This document shows positions 1-12,800 of a stretch of 64,000 bases of DNA, one piece after another (within the stretch, counting starts at the first letter, position 1; each line of letters begins with the position of its first letter). Source of the DNA: Cardinalis cardinalis. Lineage: Eukaryota; Chordata; Aves; Passeriformes; Cardinalidae. A program made the translations under genes and the position numbers. The stretch spans positions 124,001 through 188,000 of the forward strand of contig JACDOX010000052.1 of assembly GCA_014549065.1 (NCBI GenBank), in the 5' to 3' direction. The notes beneath the pieces were generated by a model that saw only the letters and a list, made by a program, of their open reading frames with translations, had not been told where the DNA came from and did no database searches.

Positions 1-293
1 AGCCACCAACATGCAGGTCTCTGATTCAACTTTTCTTTTTCTGTGACTGCTAGACAGGATTTCTGGTCATTGTTTTCTTTCAGCTTTTTAATTGATTCAT
101 GATTAGGGCACCAGGGAGCAGGACTAGAGGCAGGACTGAAGACAGGCTCTCCTGTGGTACCAATGGGATCTGCCAAAATAGAGTTCTGGGCCCGTGGGCA
201 GGNTGGAGGGGCTGGGCAGAGTCAGGACAGTGGGGCCCTCAGGGCTCTGAAAGGCAAGAGCACCACTGTCACATATTTTCTCTGTAGATTGTT

Positions 294-337
294 ATGTGTC
301 TATATATGGGTAGTAATGTGTCTATGTATGGGTAGTA
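294..337. repeat. Two-copy 22-bp tandem duplication
   Basis: The unit atgtgtctatatatgggtag plus ta occurs twice in direct succession, with one difference (tatata against tatgta). This looks like a local slippage duplication in unique DNA. Confidence 0.85.
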
Positions 338-3300
338 ATTTCCTAAATATCTCTTATTTACCCCCACCAGAAGCAAGATACTAGTTTAGGTAGAACAGCC
401 TAGGGCTCCCACAGTCAGCACCTGACCTGATCTTCAGAACAGAAAAGACTATTTACATTTCACAGTGTTTTACACTCATTATAGTGAAGCAGTTAATCAC
501 TGTATCCTTATTTTTAAAAACACAGTTCACTTTATTAGAAAGCTACATTATATTAATCGATACCATGGTAATTATCTAGTATTAATTATAGATATTATGT
601 TATAGTGCATTATATATGCCACCACATGATCATATTTTGTCAATCAGTAATTTAATTGTACATAATTATTTCTTTATAAAAGCATATGATTCTCTGTGAA
701 TAAAGAAATAAAAAAGCTAGGAGTGCATTGATGTAGACAATACTAATTCCAGTTTTTCTGCTTAACTTTTCAAGCTTTCAAACTTTTTTTGTATCAAATG
801 GAATCACACTCCAGTTCACTGTACTTTAGAGTAGAATNCTGCAACTGAATATACAAATTCAGATATCAGAGAATCAGAAATTGCTGTAATGGGAGTACTC
901 AAAAGACAAATTGAGGTAGTTATAAAATATTTTTAAAGATAAAAAAACCCAGAACCAAGAAAAAAAGACCAAACTTTACTCCTTAACAGCATTCTTCATA
1001 TAAAAGTTAGTTCTTGCACAATATTAATACAGAAAGCTGTTAGCTTTTACTATTTATATCCTAAGCCAGCTATGAGTGTGGATATCATGGTGCTGCTACT
1101 GTACATTAGTGACCACAGCTGGGGTTCCTTGTGGCCTTACTCATGTGGGTTGAAATGATCACATTCGAAAGCTCCCTGTGAGAAGCTGGACCCAAAGCAA
1201 GTTTGTCTTCTTACACCATCTGTTTGTGTTTGACATTTTTATGTTATTTACTCTCTTCACACCTCTTTGCAGCTCATCTGCTCCCAACACTGTTTATTGG
1301 GGTTTTTTGGCATTTGTCTTCCTTATATACTTTTCAGGGTGTCCAGTGTTTTGCAGTTCCTTATACTTATCTTGCTCTTGCCTAGGTACTTTTTTTATAC
1401 TTGTATGCCTCCTATCTACTACACAACTTATTTCTCTCTTGTTGGTCACATTGATCCCATACTCACAGAAAAAGCTTATGCATTGTGTCTGGCATACTAT
1501 CACAGCATTACAAAATGCTTACATATGTTCATTGCTAACATTATTTCAACATGCTCAGATTTGAGTTTTAGGAAAGCTAATATTAATTATTTAGTGATTA
1601 ATGCAGTTTGATGTAGAGGAATCAAAGGCTTCCCCTTTGACTAGAATGGTTTAATATCATAAGTGACTTAAAATGCAATATTGCATATTATTCAAATATT
1701 TGNTATTCTCATATAATCTTATTTATTAAGGATATAAATATGTATATAGTATTATTTTAATGTTTCAAATATTAGTTATGCTCTTTTTTTCTAATTATGA
1801 TTTCAGAACAAAATACTTCATATGTGGTCAAATTATTTTGCATAATTATTTTACAATGAAAAATACAAGTAAAATTAAACCCTTTTTTAATATATCAGAG
1901 TAAATCTCCTTGGGATACCTACTTTTTGCATTGTGTGTCAAAACCATCATAGATTTGCAAAATTCTGATTAGTGACATTTTCATACATAGTATACTCATT
2001 TAAGCAAATTAATATATCAATTCCTTGAGACCCAAAATCTAGCCATTGAAAGTAAATACCACTTTTTCTGTTTATGGTGGTGCATTGCTTTAAACACTTC
2101 AACAACTGCATAATGATGGATTTAGTCTTAGCAGTGAATGTCATAATCCCCAAATCAAATGTGGTAAAACGGTTTAGAATAGCAATATAAGGAATTTTTC
2201 TTTTTAATGCAGAATACACACACAGACTGTAGCCTGTTTAAGGCTCTTTGTATCTGGTTGAGATGCAGTATGCACAGCCCAGTACTATGACACCTGCTGT
2301 GACTCTGCATTATGTTTGAAAATAATAGGTTCTTCAAGAGGAGCGGATGCCTTCTAGTATAGTAATTGATTTCAAGCATCAATACAGCAGCTGCTTTTGT
2401 GCACTCAGGAATAACTTCATTTTAGGATTGTTGCTTTTTAAATAGCTTTATGTTTTTTATAGCAGCTCCCNTTATTCTTTAGTGGTATTATTTCAGAGGC
2501 TTCTGCTAACAGTAGGGGAGGAGCTATAAAAGTGAAAAGATGGAACCATTTTTTTTAGTGAATGTGTCCTTTTCAACTTGTTAAATTTGACATCTCATTT
2601 CCTGTATAGATATAGATACCTGCCATTAGCTAAACTGTGGTGTAGAGACAGCAATTGCTCAACAGCAGAAAACTGCTTCTGCAATTTTCATTGTGGACAG
2701 CATAAAATGCAATACATAATTAAAATCTAAAAGACATGTATATTAAGTAAGAATGTACATCNTCAGTCATAGCACTTAAAGACCACTCAGGAACCGAGAA
2801 AGAAAGTCGGCACTTCTGTGAACTGCCTAAGCATTGCTTGATCTCATTTTCTTTCACATTATCCTGAGAAACCTCAAATTTGTATTTCACATCCTCAGGA
2901 ACTTAAAACAAGTATGGCAGAGACACTCATATATGCATCGTATTATTGAGTACAAAACCTTTCTGTATCACAACAACAGAAACCCAGAAACAAAAGAAAT
3001 GCAAAACAAACAAAAAAACAATCAAAGAAACCAAAAAACAACACATTTCCCTTAAACACAAGCAGTCTTGATGAGCAGGGGTTAAATTCTCAATTTACTG
3101 AGACATACCTACACTGATATCTATCCTCTTAGAAATTAAAGTATTTTACTTATTGTGGCAACAATCTCACTTGGGTCATTTCACATAAATAAAAGAACAA
3201 CTAGACCTTTGAGCAGGGAGGAAATAGGAGGCAACAAGAGTTTCACCTCAGACTATTCTTTTAAAGGAAGCCCAGGGCATTACTGCTTTATTTATGAGAA

Positions 3301-4599
3301 ATTCTATCCGATAAGGAACATCAAAAGAGAAAGAGTTGTGTTTTCTAAGCAAGAGAGATTATTACACTCACAATGACTCCTACAGTTTATGCTCTCACAT
3401 CAGTGGGACAGTCATAGCTAGAGGGTGGAAGCTGCCTCACACCTTCTTCCCTTATCCAAACTCCACTGGGAAAATCCTGCAAGCTGATCAGGTTTGGGTA
3501 TTACTACATCCCAAGCTGAATAGCCCAGGGCAGGACTGAAGCACTTGTAGCCAAATTCAAAACAGGAGCTTAAGGTGCTATGAAAATTTGATACAGAAAT
3601 TTCACCTTCCTCCAACATCTAAGGGCATGCAGAATACCTAGGTTTCCCCTGGAGATGGAAGTTTTAAGGATCTATGTTTTGAACTGAGGCACTGTTTTCC
3701 AAAATTTCATTTGAATGCGTTTGTTGTCTATTGTCCTTCATTTGTTGTCTGTCTATTGTTCTTCACAGATCATTTCTGCAGCTTTACTTTCTGATCATGA
3801 AGTACAGAATATCTAAAACTTTTTCCCCTTAGTGTCTGGGCCATTCAGGAAAGACAAGTAGGAGGAAATCCATAGAAGGACTTTATGCTATTCCTCACCT
3901 TGAAACTAGACAAACCTTTAATAAACGTAAGGACAAAAAACTATCTNTATTTTAAAGAAGAAGAAAATAAATATTTTCTGTGAGCTATAAAGCACAGATA
4001 ACAGAACATAAAAAGACATAATTAGAGGGTAGGATTTAAACATATTTACACTTTTCTGCCCATAATCTGAGTATGCTTGATGTAAGCAATTTTTTTGTAG
4101 GAAGCTAAATAGCTGCTCTTGTATGGTCAAGCTGATAGGTCATTTCTCTTAATATTGTGTGAATTGTTCATGTCCTGCTTCTAGATGTAGATAAACTGTT
4201 CACAGCACTACACTAACCCAGATATATGTCTTTCATGCTTCAACGAGTGTGGATCCAGCCAACTTAGAAAGCTCAAAGGATCTTCTCTCTCTGTAGAGAC
4301 ATGGTAAGGGATGAAAATTAAAGTACATAATTTATTTTGCTAGCCTTACTTGCACTGATATATTCCACTCCTGACAAACTGATTGAATAATAATTTGAAC
4401 AAGCTAGGACTGTAACAATTTTAGCATTTCAACATCAAATGTGATGGTATGCTTAGCTGGTTGTATNCTAGTAACATATTCCAGAGAAAGGTTAAAAAAA
4501 GCCATAGTNGTTTATTTTCAGTCCCAAATTATCAGTTGTATTGTCAAAGGTAGTGTGTGAGAGTATATTAAATTAAAGGCTTTTCTTGAGGTTAAAGGA

Positions 4600-4639
4600 A
4601 AAACAAGCAAACGAACAAACAAGCAAACAAACAAAAAAA
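4600..4639. repeat. (CAAA)n-like microsatellite
   Basis: Imperfect repeats of caaa, caag and cgaa end in a short A run. This is ordinary simple-sequence DNA. It could be the tail of an old retroposed copy, but no retroposon body is visible next to it. Confidence 0.85.
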
Positions 4640-4980
4640 GCCCCTAATATTTGAATTATCTCAATTTTATGTCCTTTGGGACTTTCCNGGACTCTGGGGT
4701 CCATAGTTCTGGGACAGTGAGGTCTTCTTTAGGAAAACTAAGTGGTTTAAGTAGTCTTTAGAACCCAAAATTCATCATTCCTAGCCAACCAGGNCTGGTT
4801 GGAAGTATGGCATATGTCTCCTTCTTCTTGTGAAGTTGTACGGTCACAAAAACTGGTAGGCCTGGGGTGGCATTAAAAGATTGATGACTCTGAGGAGATT
4901 TCGTAATTAGAGACCCTGAATTGATGTTCAATGAAATTAATATTTTNGTAAAATTCATGATGGGTAGACAGCTGAGACAG

Positions 4981-5143
4981 GATATATTTTTATATATAAT
5001 ATTTAAATATATTTAAATCTTTATTTACATATATTTTAAATATTATCTACATATATACTTTTATATATTGTATANTATATTTTAAATATTATATAATTAA
5101 ATATAATGAAAATATAATTAAAATATATTAAAATTAAGAAAAA
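4981..5143. repeat. AT-only low-complexity block
   Basis: About 160 bases are almost entirely A and T, with repeated tatatt, aaatat and taaaat words and several short self-complementary stretches. No coding content is possible. Such tracts are flexible and easily unwound, but no function can be assigned. Confidence 0.85.
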
Positions 5144-6838
5144 CTGTATATATAGAAGCAGTGTCACATAATGAAATTCCAATACATATCCAGTATTATA
5201 TATTTGCATGCTTTACAAATGAAATTTGGAAGCCTTGTATTTTGATCAGCTTACCTCAGAAGATTATAATCTACTTGCATTTCTTCAAAAAATTTTCATA
5301 TATGACATTCAGAAAGCTATTGATTTTTGTTCATAATTTACAAGAGGGAGGAATCAGCTTCTATTTTTCCTTTGTCTTCAATTTACATTACAGAAGCTGT
5401 GCATGAGGTCTTTTACATATCTGCACAATAGGCACTAGAGTACAACAGATCCTTAATCTCAGCTGGAACATCCAAAGTTTAATATGATAAAATAGTGAAA
5501 ACAACATATATTCATTCAGTGAATTCTTTTCAAAGCATAGAACTTTAAAAAAATAACAGAAGGCATCGATGAAGCAGATAGAGTCAGGGAGATATTTGAG
5601 ACTGAAAGACAGTTGTTACAAGCAACTTTGTATTGGATATTTCCTATCTCTTACATCTGTCTTTATGAGTGGTTTAAAAACTTAACTTCTAATGAGAATG
5701 CTATTTAACTAAAAACACTTTCTTCCTTATTAGCAGAGGTGTGCCATTAAGAGCCGCCTTGTCCTCCATGACACCTTCAAGANCAATTGGTGAACTTTGG
5801 CTTTGCAGGAACATTTAATAGTAGNGGCTTCCAAACAAATTGAATTGAATTGCTATCAAAAGCGGTTGCTGCTCTATGTTTTTGGTATATTCAGTGAAGT
5901 GCTTTATCTAGGCTAAGCAAAGAACAAAAATTATTCAAAACTTTGCTTAATTTCTGTTGTCATCTTGACTTTCATGTTGCAAAAGAGAAGTATAAAGAAA
6001 ATTCACAGAATTGTTTAGAGCACTTCAAATACAGAAAAAACCTCTAGAAATTAATTTTTTTTCTACTTTTGACTGTATATTTTTATTGGAAATTTTACTT
6101 GGTTTGAAGTCCATGAGTTTTCTTTTTATGGTGATGGAAATAGGACAAAGTCATTAGCTAGCTATAGTGAAAATCAAGAATGATCAGAAATAGAATGGCT
6201 GAATTTTGAAATAAGCATGACATTTTCAAGAGTCTGTCTCAGCAATAATGGAAATGGCAAGACATTGATTTTTTAATTTTTCATTTGCTAAGCTGAAGAA
6301 AAACTTGTTTCATTACAACAAAGTCCAAACTGCAAAATATGTACAAATGAAACCATATTCTAAAGCAAACTGACAAACAAGGAAGTTGAAAATTTTCACA
6401 GTTTTATAAATTATTTTTATTTTNCTTCTGACTAACCTGATAAGGAGTTTAATTTCTTCAGATTTGAACTATCAATTTGTATTTAGACAATTTCTATCAT
6501 AATTTACTATAGCCATGATTGGATGTTTGCTCGTTCTTGGAATTAAAATTCAAAATTATCTCCATTAAGTGAACTCAGAAAATAATATGATAGTGCAATA
6601 CTTTATATTGTATTGTTGTATGACACAGCAATACCACTTACTGAAGACAGAAATTTCTGTGCATTTTAGCTTAAAATTATTCCCTCTTCAAATGGGAAAC
6701 TCATTGAATCCATTAAGTCTGGTGGTTAAAATTGAGGAATGCAGGCTTCAAGAAATCAAAGAGTTCTTCTAGATGTCAAAGTCATTCTCCTAAGGTGTGC
6801 TGCTCTTTAATGACCTTCCAGGCAAACTGCTTCTGACT

Positions 6839-6970
6839 TGTGCTCCAGANCCTTTACCAGATTCATCGTCCTTCTTTGGACTCATTCCAGCACCTCAANA
6901 ACTTTATTGTAGTGAGGGGCCCAGAACTAGATACAGTACTCGAGGTGCAGTACAGTATTTGAGGTGCAGN
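6839..6970 (-). mobile_element. CR1 LINE fragment (antisense)
   Basis: The plus strand carries the antisense CR1 words for the 3' part of the element: a tgtgctccag run, then ccagcacctcaa, gtgaggggcccagaact and a cagtactcgaggtgcag run. These match the avian CR1 consensus as usually seen in antisense. The fragment has neither the CR1 3' terminus nor an open frame. It ends abruptly where an ERV-derived segment begins about 30 bases later. A short internal duplication (gaggtgcag occurs twice about 30 bases apart) is visible at its end. Confidence 0.75.
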
Positions 6971-6999
6971 GAATACTGAATATGCTGTTCATGAGTCCA

Positions 7000-7250
7000 T
7001 GTGGTATGGAAGAACCCTTTGATCATTGAGCCTCAGCTGCTCCAGCTGTGCTGCCTCCCAACTCCTTGTGGACTCCCAGCCTCCTCCTGATGAGGCAGTG
7101 TGAGAAGCAGAAAAGGCCTTAAATCTTTGTCAGCACTGGGCAAGAGTAACATATAAAATATCCCTGTGTTATCAANACTGTTTTCATCACAAATCCAAAA
7201 CACAGCCCTGTATTAGCTACTATGTAGAAATTTAACNGTATGCCACACAA
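7000..7250 (+). mobile_element. ERV-derived segment (avian LTR retroelement)
   Basis: A ggtatgga...ccctttgatca start is followed by a cagctgctccagctgtgctg stretch, gtgagaagcagaaaaggcc, ccctgtgttatcaa and cacaaatccaaaacacagcc. This order of words matches a common avian ERV 3'-region or LTR sequence. A second, more decayed copy with the same order lies at 33016-33275. No open frame survives. The exact family cannot be assigned without a repeat library. Confidence 0.6.
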
Positions 7251-10200
7251 AAGCACCACACATTAAGATGCTATTTAAAAGCCAAAAGATACTATGCCTG
7301 GCACTAAATTTGTCTCAGATATGCATTCTTCAAATGGGCAACAAATAACAAAACCATATAAACCTAAACTAATGAAATACTGTGCTTACATCTGTCTGTT
7401 GACATTTGCAGGGACAAGATTAAATTCCCATATTTCTTCCCTCTCATGCACATATTTCTTTCAAAAAAAATTATTCTGTCTTCTTGTTCTCCAGTTTCAG
7501 ACACTGACAGAATAAAATGTTATCTGTATTATTGCTGCCAATGAGTGATCTAACATTTTCAAGTTACGCATTTCTAGTTCTTATTTCTTGATTGTGCTTA
7601 ATANGTAACATTTATTCTTAAGGAAAACCAGATTCAGATTGTGTTGCAGATCTCTTGGCCCACTCTGGANCCTCCATTTGATTTTTTTCCCTCAGGTAAT
7701 ATGGCTATTAAATGGGTCNTGGGTCTGAAGGAATTACCAACTTGGGTTCACACTTATTCTTCAAAAATAGTGGGAGTGACCGTGGGTTTTCTTGTATAAG
7801 ATCACCTANGTCTTTCAAAGAGGAATTCTTGTCATCTGTAATAATCCCTGTTATGTACTACCACCATTAAAAGACTAGAAACTTGGATGGAACAATTTTT
7901 AAAAAGCAGAAATGATACATTTTTTTAAAATTTGAAGGGTTTTTTACCAGCACTGATAAGATTTTCCCCTTCATTGTTAGCCAAATGTCCTGAAGTCAAC
8001 TTTTCATTTTAGTAGATTTTCCACTGCCCAGTACCATTAAATACATAAGACAATACTGGCCATATTCACTCTATAACTATAAGACTGAAATGCATGCACT
8101 TAGTGTTTGAGAACCTCTACTTAATTATTTAAATAATCATTTGTGTTCAGTACAAGTTTTATCATATTTTTCTATCTTTGGTTATGTCTACATTGTTCAG
8201 TGGACCATGGCATCAAAGTCACTAAGCGGCCACTAACCTAAGCCAATAGATTATCACAGCAAAATGTCACCCTGAAGTTAATAAGGCTTGGCTGCAGCAC
8301 CTCATGGATGTGGCTGTATTACTTGTCATATCATTTGTGTATCTTTTCCTTGTGTTATGAAAACAGCATAGACTCAATACTTGTGTGTTGGCTAAGCTCC
8401 ACCTGAGACACTGCTGTGCTTGCCACAGCAGCTGGTACTCATATGTGTATATAGGTATATATAATTGCCTTGTAGGAGATGAAAGAATGGGTAATTAACT
8501 GAAGATATTNTATGAACCTACCCCCAAAATGCCAGTATGGGATGCTTTCTGCATAGCTGTATTCCAGCATTGATTTGCATCCAACCATTACACTATGGGT
8601 AGACTCCAGTGCATCCCCCTAGCTATATGTGTCTGTGTGAGTATAGCTGTTGTTATCAATACTTGTATTGACNGCAGTGTCAGGGTACTAGGATGATCTC
8701 TTTCTAAACAGCAACAATTGTGACACATAGCACAGTATGTGAGATAAGTTATTCCCTTAATGTTATTCCTTTNTTTCTCTTCACATTTTTGTCTACAGAT
8801 TAAATATGTAAAGCCCCAAGTAATCCTTGCCAAAAATAAAAATGTTTACTGCAATATATTGTGAACTGAGCTCAGGAAGCCCAGTTCATTAATTTTTCAG
8901 GTACTCCCAGTTAAAAAAGGAATTAATTAATTTACTCTGAGCTCTGACCTGAAGCCCCCTAGCTCTCTTATTGCCTCTAAACTGCAAAGCTATTACATGC
9001 AAATTTTACAAAAACCACGGTGTCTCTCAGTGATGTGCAGCCCTGAAAAAAGTGACTTTCTAAAGAATAAAAGGCTATCCACTTACAGTGCTTCTGAATT
9101 GTAAAAATAAATACTTAGAAACAGGAACAGTAAAACAAGGGAAATAAAAAACAAAACAAAGAATTTCCAGGGGTACAAGTGAAAAAAGTTTAAAGGACAT
9201 TTTTGCCTACTTTGCTGGGCTCAGCAGAAAGTGAATGCCTTCTACAACAAATTAGTTTTCACAAAGTGCAAGCAGGCATATTGGATTAATCTATATGTCA
9301 ATGAAAGGATGAACAGATTCAAACTAGGAGCTTTGAAGTCAGGTGCCCTGCTGTCACTGAAATGTCCACTTACAATTTTCAGACNATTTTATATTAGTTT
9401 AGTTCTACAGTTCCTCATTACCCTCACAGATGTTGGCAATAGACCAAGTAACTTACTTGTCCTTTAAATAAAAGTAGCAAAAAATTTAAAGTACTTAAGA
9501 GCAGAAGCATAGCTGTATGTGCTGTGCTGTGTGCAGGCTAAGTCAGGCTACATTAATATGTGTATTCTAGAAGACAATAATATTCTTAGTTTGTAAAGTG
9601 CATTTGGCAAATGGAGTATAAACTTACTACTCAATTTAACAAAATACTAAAGGAGCTTGCTACAGCATCAGGCTAATTATTATTTAAAAAGATTTTGTTG
9701 TTCCTTGTTCAGTACTAACATTACTCAGGATGAATTATTTTCTTTTTATGTGATGTGCATGGAATTGCATGGGGACCCCAGCACAATTTAGTATTCATTT
9801 TTGTTCATAATTTTAGCAGACCGGCTTTTTAAAAAATAATGTCGCTTCACATAATATTCTTCCTTACATGCTGTAAGATTCTATTCATTCTGCAACTACA
9901 AGGGTAGTTTTCATTGTCTTGCTTCAAGGAAATAGATTCAGGCTGACAAATTTTCACGTCGTCCAGTCNCTTATGTGCTCTAGGGTAATTTTTCTTCTGG
10001 CTCACTCTCTTCTACTGGAATTTTTTCAATCTGAATTGAATGTTTACTGAGCCAAACAGTGTAAGCTTGAACCCTGGCTGTCTACACGCCACCTGTACTT
10101 ATTCTTGGCATTTTCCTCATCTGTTTATTCTACTTTGCTTTCTTTCTTTCAACTTTTGCAGCATATACACAATGAGGTCTGTGACTGATCCAATNCCCAG

Positions 10201-11639
10201 GACAGCCTTTCTAGTGACATCAGTGGATATTGCAGAANATCCTTGTTAAATATGTCTATCATTTTTCCCAAGATACTTTTCATTCTGGAAAGTATTATGG
10301 GCCTAAATATGAGACATCCTGGCAAGCANGAATATAACAAAAATAAGACATTTCTTCTTCTGTAGCAGGTGTTCTCTAAAGTGGTCTATAGAATATTACT
10401 TGCCCTGCTTAAAATAATCCATAGATGTAGTAAAATTCATTATGCTCAGCAGTATTTATAGTGAACTGGATTTTTTCCCATTCAAAATTAAAGTTTAATT
10501 TAGATTTTAAAAAAACCATCATTATTTACTGTTTTAAAGCACACTGAATAACACAACAATTATACTGCTATTAAAAATAGATGTTAATAAAAAGTAGTTA
10601 TCAAGGCATTAAATCGATACATGTCTTCTAATGCGTTATTATTTTGTAATGCGAACAATCGATGATCCTAAGACAAGNATGTACATGTCACTACATTGTG
10701 CTAATAAAAAAATAGTTACATATGAAAGAAATCCACAGTTCAAAGGCTGTTGAAGAAAAACAGTCACTAACAAGTTAGCAACTGTTAAGAAGTACAATTG
10801 CAAAATGGGATCAGAAAGGCTAAAAATGCAGCTGAAGANATATAAGGGAGGCACCAGGGATAACAAAATAACAATTACCAGTGGTCAGCAACTGGTCATT
10901 AAAGGGATATAAAAACTGGTAAGTAACTAAAATTGATCACTGAGAGAAAAAAGTGGTCAAAGCTGATCAAAGAAAGGAAAAGAAGTAGTTCTATATAGAA
11001 ANAATTTAACATACACAATAAAACTTGGATATAACTTATTTGAGTACTATACTGTCAGTTTAATGAATAAAGAGCAAGGAAGCTGAGAGTATAAGAAAAT
11101 GTACAAAAATAGACTGGGCAGACTTAAGTGTAAAGAGAATGTAAGAATTCCCTTCAATACCATATTCATTTTGCCAGAGGTGGGATCAGGGGTGTTGATG
11201 ACTTGTTGCTATTCTCCTAAGCCCTTTTCCATGAAGAAATGTCATGGTCCTGAGGACTGCCAACTCTGACTATTCCTGTCCAGCCCTCCCTGGAACTGCC
11301 TTCCACCTTTCCCAGGCACCAGTACTTCACTGCCCACCCTCACTTTCAATAGACTCTTGGCTCTGCACCAAAGCAGTGTTTCCTATTCCACACAAGTTAA
11401 AAAACATCTTCAGTCTTTGCTGCAGCTTGACTTCTGCATGCCAGGTGCTGTACACAGCCTGATGCAAACCACCACCAGTTTGTGGTGGCTCATTAATGAC
11501 CAATGTCTCTAGTGCTTCCTGCCTTCATCTAAACCTATATGGTCTATAGAAAGATTTTGAATAAAGGCAAGAGGATGTATTGTTTCACCTTTTCCTACTA
11601 CTAGCCACTGGAATTGCTATACCAGAAAGAGTATACCTA
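7251..11639. other. Unique AT-rich DNA, no gene recognised
   Basis: Nothing identifiable was found in about 4.4 kb. Open frames are all under 85 codons and most contain ambiguous bases. A C-rich patch at 11240-11465 gives a 72-codon frame with no recognisable domain. No RNA gene signature (tRNA B box, snRNA start) was seen on either strand. Confidence 0.55.
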
Positions 11640-11845
11640 AGATGTCATACTTTGGTGTGGAGGGATAGAATGTAAGAGAATAGTGCAGAAGGTAGTCTCA
11701 CACCTGAGGAGTTGCAGCTGTACTAATTCCCAAAGATTAGGAACAGGCCTGCCCTTAATAGGCCACAGCTGTGTCCAATNAGAAGACAAGCGCTACAAAA
11801 GAGTGGGTTGGCTGTGTGAGATGAGGGTTTGTTGTTTGTGTTGTG
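11640..11845 (+). mobile_element. Possible LTR remnant
   Basis: The run of words ctcacacctgagga, cagctgtactaattc, cccttaataggccacagctg, tgtccaat and a degraded TATA-like gctacaaaag resembles the U3 part of an avian ERV LTR as I recall it. A CCAAT-like box precedes the TATA-like site by about 20 bases. It ends directly against the 3' terminus of an antisense CR1. Both borders are uncertain, and it could be another interspersed repeat. Confidence 0.35.
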
Positions 11846-11850
11846 AGGAA

Positions 11851-12113
11851 TNACAGAATTTCTAGGTTGGAAGAGNCCTTTAAGATCATTGAGTCCAACC
11901 CATGTTCTAACACCTCAACTAGATCATGGCACCAAGTGTCACATCCAGTCTTTTCTTAAACACATCGAGGGATGGTGACTCCACCACCTCCCTGGGTAAG
12001 TGATTCCAGTGTCTGACCACTCTTTCTGTGAAGAACTTCCTCCTTAATTCCAGCCTGTATCTCCCTTGGCGCAGCTTGAGACGAAGGAGCCAGTACTGCA
12101 AGGAGATGGCCAT
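11851..12113 (-). mobile_element. CR1 LINE 3' end with ORF2 C-terminus (antisense)
   Basis: On the minus strand a 64-codon open frame (11919-12113) reads through the highly characteristic C-terminal CR1 ORF2 peptide, with RKFFTERVVRHWN, LPREVVESPSL and FKKRLD. The 3' untranslated region follows, and the plus strand there shows the standard antisense CR1 start, acagaatttctaggttggaa and gagtccaaccca. The 3' terminus lies at about 11851. The intact C-terminal frame suggests a moderately young copy. In the element's own direction it breaks off at 12113, and another CR1 ORF2 piece begins about 290 bases upstream (12405-12800). The two could be one insertion with the reverse-transcriptase part deleted. 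Confidence 0.85.
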
Positions 12114-12404
12114 GAGAAATCACCAAGAAGGTATGGAACTTTTTAAATAAGATAACATTTTGGTAAATTAAACAGATCAGGACTATTTTTTTTCTGGCTT
12201 TTATATCTGGCTTTGAAATACAAAATTCCTACAATAGAACTCCTACTTCCAGGGCTAAACTCACTGCCCTTTGCAAATCCAGGTGAACAAACAGAAAGGA
12301 CAGGCAGACCACATTTGTTTTACCATCTGAGGTTGGCTTTAATGATTGCATTGAAAGAACCTACTCTGTATAAATGATGTTCTAGCTTTTCCTATTCTAG
12401 CAAC

Positions 12405-12800
12405 AGGGCTCATGAGGAGGAGCAAGCAGGTGCACCTTCTTTGACTAACATACCTGTAGAAGCCCTTTTTATTCTTTGTATCCCTTGCCAGGTTCAGTTC
12501 CAATTTTGCCTTGGCCTTCCTTTCCCCACTCCTATATAAGCAAACTTCTCTACACAGTTCCAGGTCACCTGTCCTTGTTTCCANTTGTGGAATGCATTTC
12601 AAGCATTTGCTTCTTTNNCTTTAGTTTGACCAGCAGATCCCTATTCAGACATACCAGTCTCAACTTCCTTGCCTGGTTTCTTGCTTCTGGGGATTGCCAG
12701 CTCTNGTGCTCCATGGACTTCCTTAAAGATCTGCTAGGTTTGTTCTGCTCTCTTGTTCCTGAGGACAGTTTCACAGNGACTCTCACTGACTATCTCCTTG
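12405..12800 (-). mobile_element. CR1 LINE ORF2 linker fragment (antisense)
   Basis: Minus-strand frames at 12339-12602 and 12565-12786 contain KAKAKLELNLARDTKNKKG then FYRYVSQRR, preceded by NRDLLVKLK and a KPSRS stretch. In CR1 ORF2 this is the linker between the apurinic-type endonuclease and the reverse transcriptase. The two frames overlap out of phase, so at least one frameshift separates them. No reverse-transcriptase core follows. This is a dead fragment. Confidence 0.8.

Larger units (their letters stand above)
1..6838. other. Unique AT-rich DNA, no gene recognised
   Basis: No exon, RNA gene or transposable element could be recognised here. The longest open frame (1178-1564, plus, 128 codons) is rich in Leu, Phe and Ser, has no recognisable domain, and lies over alternative frames of similar quality, so I treat it as chance. 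Small tandem and AT-rich tracts inside this stretch are listed separately. A slightly GC-richer patch at about 100-260 has no recognisable content. Confidence 0.6.

Noticed and set aside
1178..1564. 128-codon hydrophobic frame, possible membrane protein
   Set aside because: T-rich DNA gives hydrophobic peptides by chance. Two other plus frames and one minus frame are open over the same stretch, and no family is recognised.
4981..5143. Replication origin or matrix attachment site
   Set aside because: AT richness alone is not evidence, and no specific motif set could be supported.
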